From positions 17,501 to 28,162 of the forward strand of contig JAWQFJ010020319.1 in assembly GCA_034096865.1 (NCBI GenBank): a DNA stretch of 10,662 bases. Direction: 5' to 3'. The translations under genes and the position numbers were made by a program. Numbering within the stretch: position 1 is the first letter of the stretch; the number at the start of each line of letters is the position of its first letter. The DNA comes from Theodoxus fluviatilis (Eukaryota > Mollusca > Gastropoda > Cycloneritida > Neritidae). The notes under the pieces were generated by a model, which was not told the origin of the DNA, did not search any database, and saw nothing but the letters and a program-made list of their open reading frames with translations. Below, piece after piece: positions 1 through 7,624 of the stretch.

Positions 1-40
1 GCTAGCTAAAAAAGAAACTACCCCAGCGGCGAGCGAAGAT

Positions 41-53
41 CCAAGATGGCGAC
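41..53 (+). promoter_or_regulatory. YY1-like motif overlapping an ATG
   Basis: CCAAGATGGCGAC resembles the vertebrate YY1 consensus (AAGATGGCGGC), which often overlaps the initiator codon of first exons. The ATG at 46-48 opens a frame starting MATTETKVYV that stops at 79-81, and there is no good splice donor before the stop (the only GT in reach is AAG|GTTTAT, which is weak). The KVYV string is reminiscent of the first strand of SR-protein RRM domains, but the similarity is too short to name a gene. The motif match is visible; any function is inferred. Confidence 0.25.
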
Positions 54-428
54 GACCGAGACTAAGGTTTATGTTTTTTGACGCTTCGACACTGAAAATA
101 TTCGATAATTCGTTCTCCGCTGACTCATGTGTGCCTTAATTTGTCACCTCGCTGCAATCTCAGCTGGACAATTGAAGTAGATTACGAAATTTGTCTTTAT
201 TGTGTGCACGATGTGTGGTTGACGGTGAGAAATCCTGCATTAAGTTCGAATTGAAAATTCTCTCGCAAAGAGACGTAACTCTACATTCTGACCTCACTTT
301 GCGTAAAGGAAAATCGCTAGTGCGCGGTAGTGTGCATAGGGTCTTTGACTGCACTAGGCTCAGGAGTCACTTATCAGGGCATAGGTAGTGGTAATAAAAA
401 TGTTCAATTTACACAATAACCTCAAACC

Positions 429-515
429 TTACCGTAAACCAAGAAAGTTAAAGTTAACCGAAGACTCGTCCAAAAACGTCACTCCTAGTGACACGATGCT
501 CATGCTGTCCGCCAT
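429..515 (-). CDS. Candidate first coding exon, unrecognised protein
   Basis: On the minus strand an ATG at 515-513 sits in a strong YY1-type context (CAAGATGGCGGAC, 507-519). The frame starts MADSMSIVSLG, ends FNFLGLR and is 28 codons long before a TAA at 431-429. That TAA overlaps a good splice donor: the exon would end at 433 and the intron would begin GTAAGG at 432. Upstream on the same strand are two CCAAT boxes (580-576 and 616-612), 61 and 97 bp from the ATG, a typical core-promoter distance. A polypyrimidine acceptor-like string (TTTCTTTTTTAG) occurs at 17-6 on this strand, so a second exon could begin at position 5 and run off the window. I do not recognise the peptide. The signals are seen; the gene model is inference and could be chance. 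Confidence 0.28.
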   Translation of the reverse strand: MADSMSIVSLGVTFLDESSVNFNFLGLR

Positions 516-519
516 CTTG
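507..519 (-). promoter_or_regulatory. YY1-like motif at minus-strand start codon
   Basis: Read on the minus strand this is CAAGATGGCGGAC, close to the known YY1 consensus and overlapping an ATG. This arrangement is common in first exons of animal housekeeping genes. It supports the candidate exon ending at 433, but binding is inferred from sequence alone. Confidence 0.35.
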
Positions 520-575
520 AATCTCACTAGCTAGGCACCCCTCAAGCTGCCTCGCTCAATCTACGCTCGTCTACG

Positions 576-616
576 ATTGGCTCGCGAGCAAGCAAAGAAT
601 GAAACTGCCCAATTGG
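576..616 (-). promoter_or_regulatory. Two CCAAT boxes, minus orientation
   Basis: ATTGG occurs at 576-580 and 612-616 on the plus strand, giving two CCAAT boxes on the minus strand 36 bp apart. They lie 61 and 97 bp upstream of the minus-strand ATG at 515, within the usual range for NF-Y sites. The palindrome GCTCGCGAGC (580-589) lies beside the first box. CCAAT pentamers are common by chance, so the weight comes from spacing and from the YY1-like motif downstream. Confidence 0.3.
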
Positions 617-648
617 CGAGATCTGCGTAGATCTACCGAGATCTTCGC
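617..648. repeat. Three AGATCT hexamers phased at 10 bp
   Basis: AGATCT occurs at 619-624, 629-634 and 639-644, exactly 10 bp apart, so all three face the same side of the helix. The middle copy extends to the palindrome TAGATCTA (628-635), and the whole block reads as a near-palindrome (GCGAGATCTGCG on one side, CCGAGATCTTCGC on the other). It lies just upstream of the CCAAT boxes on the minus strand. It could be a cooperative binding site or only a small local repeat. Confidence 0.5.
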
Positions 649-649
649 A

Positions 650-1310
650 TTTTCAAACCCACCCCAGTTGACATCACTTAATGGAAGGTTTTCGTCCGAA
701 ATATGCAAATGGAGGTTACACGAGAGGCTTGTGGGATAGCCGATCTGTATCAGAACGAACTATGTTGGCGCAATGCTGTAATGCAAAGGATCAAGTCTAT
801 TACGCATTCATTGCAAACTGTGCCAGAGTCAATACTGACTCGGGTTCACAGAATGCTACAGTGTGCGACGCGATTTGAAGCAACAACGAAATGAGACAAA
901 TGCGCAATAAGACACACGATCGTCGGTTTCCATAGATACGGTTATAGCCTCAACAGGGTTGCGTTACATTTCATTCACGACTTCTTCTTGTAGCAGGTTT
1001 TTGTTTTATTTTCGTTGTTTGTTTGTTTGCTTGTTACTTTGTAAGGCATTGCACATACGGAAAATTTACTCTGCGATTCTTGTGGCCGTATTAAACTCTT
1101 CTTTCTCAGCTTGTGGAGCAGATTTGTGCAAGCGTCTATGGCAAAAGTATTGCTTTGAATCGTGGACACCTCTTCTAGATTTTAGGGCTTTTCTGGTGCC
1201 ATTTTGCAGCCTTCTTTGATGGAAATCCTTTCATTCTAAGCAGTTTCTCGAGTTGGTGGAACTGGGTGGCGTCGCCTTCAGAGGACGCGAAAGCGCTGCA
1301 AAGTGATTTT
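650..1310. other. No supported gene; unique sequence
   Basis: Two overlapping frames of about 63-65 codons lie at 681-894 on the plus strand, but neither shows a convincing domain. Downstream, TTTG-rich simple sequence (about 1000-1035) and several short frames occur without coding signals. I see no RNA gene or repeat structure. Confidence 0.5.
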
Positions 1311-1315
1311 AGGAA

Positions 1316-1387
1316 ATGGCGTCGGTGGCGGCAGAGATGAAACCCCAGTCCAAACTGAGATGCGCAAAGCCTGTAGCGATCAGGTAG
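1316..1387 (+). CDS. Possible short first coding exon, unrecognised
   Basis: An ATG at 1316 in good context (GGAAATGGCG, A at -3 and G at +4) opens a frame beginning MASVAAEMKPQSKLR and stopping at 1385-1387. A splice-donor-like CAG|GTAGGA falls at 1383/1384, just before the stop, so the frame could continue after splicing. The exon would be 68 nt, leaving phase 2. The acceptor-like site near 1520 does not keep frame with the open frame at 1533, so I cannot join the two. A GC-rich stretch at 1260-1335 would fit a 5' UTR. No family is recognised; this is weak evidence. Confidence 0.18.
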   Translation: MASVAAEMKPQSKLRCAKPVAIR

Positions 1388-1532
1388 GACAGCAGCTACG
1401 TGTATGTCGAAATCAATGGGCGGAATGATGCGCCATTTCTCTATGCTTCATGGGTTGTCCTGAATAAATGAACATTGCTCCTCGGTACGTTAGCACTCTT
1501 CCCTAATCGCTCCAGTCCAGGCAGCGGGATCA

Positions 1533-1691
1533 ATGGCTAATATTCCCCAGCGAGCTCTCTCAATGTTGCACGCCTTCACAGAAATTGGAGGTGAAGAATC
1601 AGTTTTGGTCAACATATCTGACTACATGATGTTTCAGTGTATAGTAAGGGAAACAAATCACATTATATCTGAACTTGGTCGACCGATCTAA
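1533..1691 (+). CDS. 52-codon open frame, unrecognised
   Basis: The frame runs from ATG 1533 (ATCAATGG, A at -3 and G at +4) to TAA 1689-1691 and is open back to a TAG about 42 bp upstream. The peptide starts MANIPQRALSMLHAFTEIGG and ends ISELGRPI. Its composition is mixed and protein-like rather than low-complexity. An acceptor-like CTAAT...CCAG (1503-1520) lies just upstream, so it could be a terminal exon. It has no match to a family I know, and a frame of this length can arise by chance. Confidence 0.18.
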   Translation: MANIPQRALSMLHAFTEIGGEESVLVNISDYMMFQCIVRETNHIISELGRPI

Positions 1692-1699
1692 GCTCTGGC

Positions 1700-2465
1700 T
1701 GTTTCCTGATCTGAGAAATGTAGTCTCATTCTGCGTATAAGCTTATACATATAAATTCTGGAGACCACTCTCCACATTTCCGCGGTGATGTATTTCTGTT
1801 TGTTTGTTGGTTTGTTTTGTTGTTAAAATTATAAAATGCCCTTCTTCCCTCTCGTTCTGAACGCATGCGATGAAGGCTTGCTGAACGCATCCCAACCTAT
1901 TGATGGAGTTAAAACGTCATGGACTTTGCCACACTGTACGTGACAAAGACAGCCATTGACCTCTGTGAAAAAGACACCGGAAGATCGGTTATTTCTTTGA
2001 TGTAGGTCTCTGCCCTTTATGTCCATTCATCATGGAGCTTTTCCACTCTCACTCCCATTAATACTGCACGAGTAAATAGGCAGAGGTCGCCTTTTACTAC
2101 CACAGATAAATCACTGTCCGCTAGCCCGACCTTGATGCATACATTCTGTTCTGTTCTCCCTGCGTCTAGATCTCATTCTTAGATTGTGAGACGAACATGT
2201 TCTGCCAGTTGATGACTAGAGAATCCATTATCCCCTCGTCTCTCAAACGGGTCGTGCATAGCCACATACATGTATGCGACTTCACACACACAAAACCAAA
2301 CTCGCATTACATCATGTGTGTCATTCTAAATTTGTTCCGAGGGTGGACGCTGGTAATACCAGTCTCCCAAAATGTTACATACCTAATCATGTGCGTATTA
2401 TAGAACTGCACCTTACACTTCAAACGTACCCGAGCGAGCGCGAGCATCTGCGTTCGCGAGCGCGC
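1700..2465. other. No supported gene; unique sequence
   Basis: The stretch contains a perfect 14-bp palindrome GTATAAGCTTATAC (about 1735-1748) and a T/G-rich simple tract near 1797-1825. A 65-codon minus-strand frame (2026-1829) has no recognisable domain. Just before the CA tract, GCGAGCGCG is repeated twice (near 2434 and 2456). Confidence 0.5.
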
Positions 2466-2468
2466 CGA

Positions 2469-2470
<2 letters not shown>

Positions 2471-2530
<60 letters not shown>

Positions 2531-2792
2531 CACACGCACACACACACACACACACCACATGCACGCACACACGCAGGCATGCGCATATGGGCATGCATAC
2601 GCGTAGAAACTTACACATGCACGCACGCGATACATAAATACTCACATGCCTTCTCTCACACAGACGCACCATGACGCATTGCCACACACAGGCATTCGCA
2701 CGCCACTCGCCGAAGTGCGCGCACATACACACGCATGCGCACATACACACGCACGCGCACATACACACGCACGCACACAGACATATCCACGC
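2471..2792. repeat. CA microsatellite and Z-DNA-like purine/pyrimidine tract
   Basis: An uninterrupted (CA)29 fills 2471-2528. It is followed by an interrupted CA tract to about 2555 and a degenerate CA/CG/TG-rich sequence to about 2792. Within it an 18-bp unit starting GCGCACATACACACGCA is repeated three times in tandem (2719-2736, 2737-2754, 2755-2772). Alternating purine-pyrimidine sequence rich in CA and CG is the known class most prone to Z-DNA. The open frames here (His/Thr on one strand, Cys/Val on the other) are products of the repeat and not genes. Confidence 0.9.
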
Positions 2793-2979
2793 AAGGATAA
2801 ACGTACATGCATTGTCTGATGTGGTGGTATTTTCTTGGGCAAATTGAAATTGAAATGTGCCTGGTGACACGATATATTTTTTTAATCTGCACCCAGGAGA
2901 CAAACATTGCATATTGCTATTGCTTACAACATATTAAAAAAAACGCAACAAAACCCTGGGGCGCATGCAAGCTTCAACT

Positions 2980-3282
2980 GCGAAGGCACTGCGAAGGCGC
3001 AGCGAAGGCACTGCGAAGGCACTGCGAAGGCACTGCGAAGGCACTGCGAAGGCGCAGCGAAGGCGCAGCGAAGGCGCAGCGAAGGCGCAGCGAAGGCACT
3101 GCGAAGGCACTGCGAAGACACTGCGAAGGCGCAGCAAAGGCGCAGCGAAGGCGCAGCGAAGGCACTGCGAAGGCACTGCGAAGGCGCAGCGAAGGCACTG
3201 CGAAGGCACTGCGAAGGCGCAGCGAAGGCACTGCGAAGGCACTGCGAAGGCACTGCGAAGGCACTGCGAAGGTGCAGCGAAG
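2980..3282. repeat. 11-bp minisatellite, 27 units in two variants
   Basis: Exactly 27 head-to-tail 11-bp units fill 2980-3276, plus a 6-bp partial unit. Type A is GCGAAGGCACT (16 units) and type B is GCGAAGGCGCA (11 units). The order is ABAAAABBBBAAABBBAABAABAAAAB. Only three units carry a further single change: unit 13 (3112-3122), unit 15 (3134-3144) and unit 27 (3266-3276). The unit has no stop codon in any of six frames, and 11 is not a multiple of 3. All frames are therefore open and each encodes the same 11-residue cycle, which explains the 110-159-codon frames on both strands. Confidence 0.95.
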
Positions 3283-3546
3283 CTGATACTCAACTAAACC
3301 TAGCAAAGCCTCAACAACGTTGTAGGTGAAATATAGCTCTATGTAAGCCTTGTGAAATGTAGCTCTACATAACACGAGTCCTCTGAGGCGGGGTTGAACG
3401 GGTCCCTGAATACAATCGTTGCAATAAAACTCGGAACTGTCTCATTGTGGGCGAAGGACCTGACTTGCAACCACTGGAAACGCAAGGTGTAACCGTGAAA
3501 ATGTTAAAATATTCGTTGGCGCCATGGGGCATAGCCCTACGTACAA
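3283..3546. other. No supported gene; unique flank of minisatellite
   Basis: Two diverged direct copies of a short motif (GTGAAATATAGCTCTATGTAA and a similar copy 26 bp later, 3326-3372) follow the array. The second contains the palindrome-like TGTAGCTCTACA. A minus-strand frame of 78 codons (3601-3365) has no recognised domain. Confidence 0.4.
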
Positions 3547-3730
3547 TGCATACACGAGAGGAATGCAAAGATCTTGGGAGGGTATAGGCCGATGTCAACA
3601 TGTGTCAACATTTTGATAGTCTTTACACCTGCAGATTTAGACATGGAGATATAAAAAGGCTATTAACTTTCGACACGTGTTGACACCGGCCTATTCCTCG
3701 CAAAATCCTTGGTTTCCTCGCGTCTATGCA
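3547..3730. repeat. Imperfect inverted repeat, MITE-like foldback
   Basis: The left arm (about 3547-3615) and the reverse complement of the right arm (about 3665-3730) align over roughly 65-70 bp with several mismatches and small indels. Anchors are TGCATA near the ends, ATAGGCCGATGTCAACATGTGTC at 3584-3606 and its counterpart at 3672-3694. The loop of about 50 bp contains TATAAAAAGG (3650-3659), a good TATA-box match on the plus strand. No clear target duplication is visible. It is probably an old miniature inverted-repeat element; an expressed hairpin is a less likely alternative. Confidence 0.55.
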
Positions 3731-3735
3731 ACGCA

Positions 3736-4100
3736 GGTCACGTCATAATGTTTCCAGCTGACATTCCACAACTCACTTGCGCTCGCTGACTTGAGTGATT
3801 GGCTTCGTTGCTATGCCGCCTCTGCCACGTCTGGATGCAATACTGTCACAGGGGACTGCACTGGGAAATTATTGATAAGGGCAATCAGCTGAAAGATACA
3901 GTGGGTTCATTTTCTGTCAAGTCACCCCAATGTATTGAATAGTACGATATGAGTACACGTCATTTTTTAGGGCAGCCTTTTGGAACTAAAGAACGATGAA
4001 GACAAGAACAACAGCGACGACGTCGACAACGACGACTACGTTGTTGACACCATGACAGCATCGGCAGCAACCGTGACTTAGCAACAGCTAGTTTACACCT
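3736..4100. other. No supported gene; GAC-rich end
   Basis: This is mostly unique sequence. Near 4005-4050 there is a GAC/AAC-rich trinucleotide-like stretch (CGACGACGTCGACAACGACG), similar in style to the TCG/TTG-rich stretch beyond the TG tract at 4836-4870 in opposite orientation. I see no gene or RNA. Confidence 0.4.
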
Positions 4101-4651
4101 GTAATGACGTGTGTGTGTCTTCTTGATGTGTAATGACGTGTGTGTGTCTTCTTGATGTGTAATGACGTGTGTGTGTCTTCTTGATGTGTAATGACGTGTG
4201 TGTGTCTTCTTGATGTGTAATGACGTGTGTGTGTCTTCTTGATGTGTAATGACGTGTGTGTGTCTTCTTGATGTGTAATGACGTGTGTGTGTCTTCTTGA
4301 TCTGTAATGACGTGTGTGTGTCTTCTTGATGTGTAATGACGTGTGTGTGTCTTCTTGATCTGTAATGACGTGTGTGTGTCTTCTTGATGTGTAATGACGT
4401 GTGTGTGTCTTCTTGATCTGTAATGACATGTGTGTGTTTTCTTGATCTGTAATGACGTGTGTGTGTCTTCTTGATCTGTAATGACGTGTGTGTGTCTTCT
4501 TGATGTGTAATGACGTGTGTGTGTCTTCTTGATGTGTAGTGACGTGTGTGTGTCTTCTTGATGTGTAATGACGTGTGTGTGTCTTCTTGATCTGTAATGA
4601 CGTGTGTGTGTCTTCTTGATCTGAAATGACGTGCGTGTGTCTTCTTGATCT
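4101..4651. repeat. 29-bp minisatellite, 19 units
   Basis: Nineteen head-to-tail 29-bp units start at 4101 and every 29 bp to 4623. Each unit is GTAATGACG, then a GTGTGTGTGT tract, then CTTCTTGAT ending in GT or CT. The G/C variant order by unit is GGGGGGCGCGCCCGGGCCC. Unit 12 (4420) has two extra changes, unit 16 (4536) starts GTAGTG and unit 19 (4623) starts GAAATG. Each unit carries TGACGTG, the core of the CRE/UPR-element class of bZIP sites. The minus strand of the unit has no stop codon, which produces His/Thr-rich frames up to 294 codons that are probably not genes. Confidence 0.95.
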
Positions 4652-4655
4652 GTAA

Positions 4656-4742
<87 letters not shown>

Positions 4743-4762
4743 ATCTTGATGTGGAAATGGGG
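4652..4762. repeat. TG microsatellite inside a twentieth minisatellite unit
   Basis: The twentieth unit starts normally (GTAATGACG, 4652-4660). Its internal TG run is then expanded to about 80 bp (4661-4741, with one C at 4696), followed by the expected unit tail (CATCTTGATGT, 4742-4752) and a degenerate next start (GGAAATGGG). The flanking unit parts show that this TG tract grew by slippage from the short TG run present in every unit. Confidence 0.85.
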
Positions 4763-4835
4763 GAGTCGCTGTGCATAAGAGGCGAAAGAAAAACAAAGAA
4801 CTACAAACGCAGCGACAGAAGTAGCAGCATGGTCT

Positions 4836-5040
4836 TATCGTCATCGTCGTTGTCGTCGTTGTCGTCGCATCATTTCTTTAATCTTCGTTATCGTTGTCAT
4901 CATTATTAAAGACAACATGAGGACCGTGGCAGTTGCAACAATACAAATGGCATAAATGATAAAATGACGAGAATTAAAAGACGAAATGACCACCACGACA
5001 ACGACGGAGACGACGAGAGCGACAATAGTAGCTGTTGCAG
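4836..5040. other. TCG/GAC-rich simple sequence between arrays
   Basis: TCATCGTCGTTGTCGTCG-type trinucleotide sequence (4836-4870) is followed by mixed sequence and a GAC/ACG-rich stretch (4980-5030). No coding signal is seen; the short frames here are low-complexity. Confidence 0.4.
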
Positions 5041-5302
5041 TTGCCACTACTACTACCCCCATTACCCCCACTACTACTGCCCCATTACCCCACTGCTACT
5101 ACCCCCATTACCCCCACTACTACTGCCACATTACCCCACTACTTCTACCCCCATTACCCCCACTACTACTACCCCCATTACCCCACTACTAGTACCCCCA
5201 TTACCCCGTTACTACTGCCCCCTTACCCCACTACTACTGTCCTCATTACCCCATTACTACTGCTCACATTACCCCACTACTACTACCCCCATTACCCCAC
5301 TA

Positions 5303-5494
5303 CTACTACCTCCATTACCCCTACTACTACTACCTCCATTACCCCACGACTACTACCCCATTACCCCTACTACTACTACCTCCATTACCCCACGACTACT
5401 ACCCCATTACCCCTACTACTACTACCTCCATTACCCCACGACTACTACCCCATTACCCCTACTACTACTACCTCCATTACCCCACGACTACTAC
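5303..5494. repeat. 46-bp higher-order repeat, four copies
   Basis: Inside the 23-bp array, pairs of units form a 46-bp dimer marked by CCACGACTACT. The marker G falls at 5348, 5394, 5440 and 5486, exactly 46 bp apart. The dimer copies are nearly identical, pointing to recent local amplification. Confidence 0.85.
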
Positions 5495-5698
5495 CCCATT
5501 ACCCCGTTACAACTGCTCCCCTTACCCCACTACTACTGCCCTCATTACCCCACTACTACTGCCCACATTACCTCACTACTACTACCCCCATTACCCCACT
5601 ACTACTGCCCCCATTACCCCACTACTACTACCCCCATTACCCCTAATACTACTACCCCCATTACCACACTACTACTACCCCCATTACCCCACTACTAC

Positions 5699-6290
5699 TA
5701 TCCCCATTACCTCGTTACTACTGCTCCCCTTACCCCACTACTACTGCCCCATTAAACCACTACTACTACCCCCATTACCCCGTTACTACTGCTCCCCTTA
5801 CCCCACTACTACTGCCCTCATTACCCCACTACTACTGCCCCCATTACCCCACTACTACTACCCCCATTACTCCGTTACTACTACCCCCATTACCCCACTA
5901 CTACTGCCCCCATTACCCCACTACTACTACCCCCATTACCCCACTACTACTGCCCCCATTATCCCACTACTACTACCCCCATTACCCCACTACTACTACT
6001 CCCATTACCCAACTACTACTGCCCCCATTACCCCCACTACTACTACCCCCATTACCCCACTACTACTACCCCCATTACTCCGTTACTACTACCCCCATTA
6101 CCCCACTACTACTACCCCCATTACCCCACTAATACTATCCCCATTACCTCGTTACTACTGCTCCCCTTACCCCACTACTACTGCCCCATTAAACCACTAC
6201 TACTACCCCCATTATCCCGTTACTACTGCTCCCCTTACCCCACTACTACTGCCCTCATTACCCCACTACTACTGCCCCCATTACCCCACT
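5699..6290. repeat. 437-bp internal duplication within the array
   Basis: A block marked by ATCCCCATTACCTCGTTAC, then CTCCCCTTACC, then the rare ATTAAACCAC occurs at about 5700-5870 and again at about 6137-6300. ATTAAACCAC starts at 5751 and 6188, an offset of 437 bp, which is 19 units of 23 bp. The copies match over at least 150 bp with few changes, indicating duplication by unequal exchange in register. Confidence 0.75.
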
Positions 6291-7624
6291 ACTGCTACCC
6301 TCATTACCCCTACTACTACTACCCCCATTACCCCCACTACTACTACTCCCATTACCCAACTACTACTGCCCCCATTACCCCCACTACTACTACCCCCATT
6401 ACCCCACTACTACCGCCCCATTACCCCATTACTACCGCCCCCATTACCCCACTACTACTACCCCATTACCGCACTACTTCTACCCCCATTACCCCTACTA
6501 CTACTACTACCCCCATTACCCCACCACTACTACCCCCATTACCCCACTACTTCTACCCCCATTACCCCCACTACTACTACCCCCATTACCCCACTACTAC
6601 TACCCCCATTACCCCACTACTACTACCCCCATTACCCCTACTACTACTACTACCCCCAATTACCCCACTACTACTACCCCCATTACCCCACTACTACTAC
6701 CCCCATTACCCCACTACTTCTACCCCCATTACCCCCACTACTACTACCCCCATTACCCCACTACTACTACCCCCATTACCCCACTACTACTACCCCCATT
6801 ACCCCACTACTTCTACCCCCATTACCCCCACTACTACTACCCCCATTACCCCACTACTACTACCTCCATTACCCCACTACTACTACCCCCATTACCCCCA
6901 CTACTACTGCCCCCATTACCCCCACTACTACTGCCCCCATTACCCCACTACTACTGCCCCCATTACCCCACTACTACTGCCCCCATTACCCCACTACTAC
7001 TACCCCCATTACCCCACTACTGCTGCTCCCATTACCCCACTACTACTGCCCCCATTACCCCACTACTACTGCCCCCATTACCCCGTTACTACTGCACCCA
7101 TTACCCCGTTACTACTGCCCCCATTACCCCACTACTTCTACCCCCATTACCCCCACTACTACTGCCACCATTACCCCACTACTACTACTCCCATTACCCC
7201 ACTACTACTGCCCCCATTACCCCACTACTACTGCCCTCATTACCCCACTACTACTACCACCATTACCCCCACTACTACTGCCACCATTACCCCCACTACT
7301 ACTGCCCCATTACCATTACTACTACTACTCCCATTACCCCACTACTACTGCCCCCATTACCCCACTACTACTACCACCATTACCCCCACTACTACTACCA
7401 CCATTACCCCCACTACTACTGCCCCCATTACCCCACTACTACTACCACCATTACCCCCACTACTACTACCACCATTACCCCCACTACTACTGCCACCATT
7501 ACCCCACTACTACTACTCCCATTACCCCACTACTACTGCCCCCATTACCCCACTACTACTGCCTTTACTATCTTTACAGCTGCTGTTGCCTCTCTTCATT
7601 TTTGCCGACCTCCTCTCCCCCTAA

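Larger units (their letters stand above)
5044..7562. repeat. 2.5-kb C-rich minisatellite, 23-bp units
   Basis: The array has about 110 head-to-tail units of mostly 23 bp (22- and 24-bp variants occur). A unit consists of ATTACCCC, then ACTACTACT, then a G or A followed by a run of C. The plus strand is almost free of G. The complementary strand has runs of 4 and 5 G separated by TAAT (4 nt) and a TAGTAGTAGT-type spacer (10 nt), which fits G-quadruplex formation on the minus strand and i-motif on the plus strand. Variant units (CGTTACTACT, CACGACTACT, ATTAAACC, ACTTCTACC) mark internal duplications. The Pro/Tyr/Thr/Leu-rich open frames on the plus strand come from the repeat and are not credible genes. 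Confidence 0.95.

Noticed and set aside
46..81. Plus-strand start MATTETKVYV as an SR-protein first exon
   Set aside because: Only four residues match the RRM strand, the frame stops after 11 codons, no good donor is present and no continuation was found downstream.
681..894. Plus-strand frame ending TRVHRMLQCATRFEATTK as the tail of a mariner-like transposase
   Set aside because: The ending is faintly like the C-terminus of some mariner-related transposases, but no DDE motif, terminal repeats or longer match supports it.
2307..2912. 201-codon Cys/Val-rich minus-strand frame
   Set aside because: Most of it is the TG-rich complement of the CA tract; the flanking residues show no domain.
2807..3375. 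Arg/Ala/Cys/Glu-rich frames of 109-159 codons on both strands
   Set aside because: All six frames are open because the 11-bp unit contains no stop codon. No frame is preferred and the peptides are the same 11-residue cycle.
2980..4651. CRISPR-like array
   Set aside because: The units are contiguous without unique spacers, the context is eukaryotic and no cas genes are present; these are minisatellites.
3960..4844. 294-codon minus-strand frame with a hydrophobic start and a His/Thr-rich repeat
   Set aside because: The length is explained by the stop-free minus strand of the 29-bp unit and the CA tract. The 29-residue cycle follows from a unit length that is not a multiple of 3, and only about 25 residues lie outside the repeats.
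4964..5755. 263-codon Pro/Tyr/Thr/Leu-rich plus-strand frame
   Set aside because: It lies in the C-rich 23-bp array, has parallel open frames of similar composition and ends where variant units introduce stops.
5044..7562. Interstitial telomere repeat
   Set aside because: ATTACCCC is only loosely like the animal TTAGGG complement, the period is 23 bp, and the ACTACTACT segment has no telomeric counterpart.
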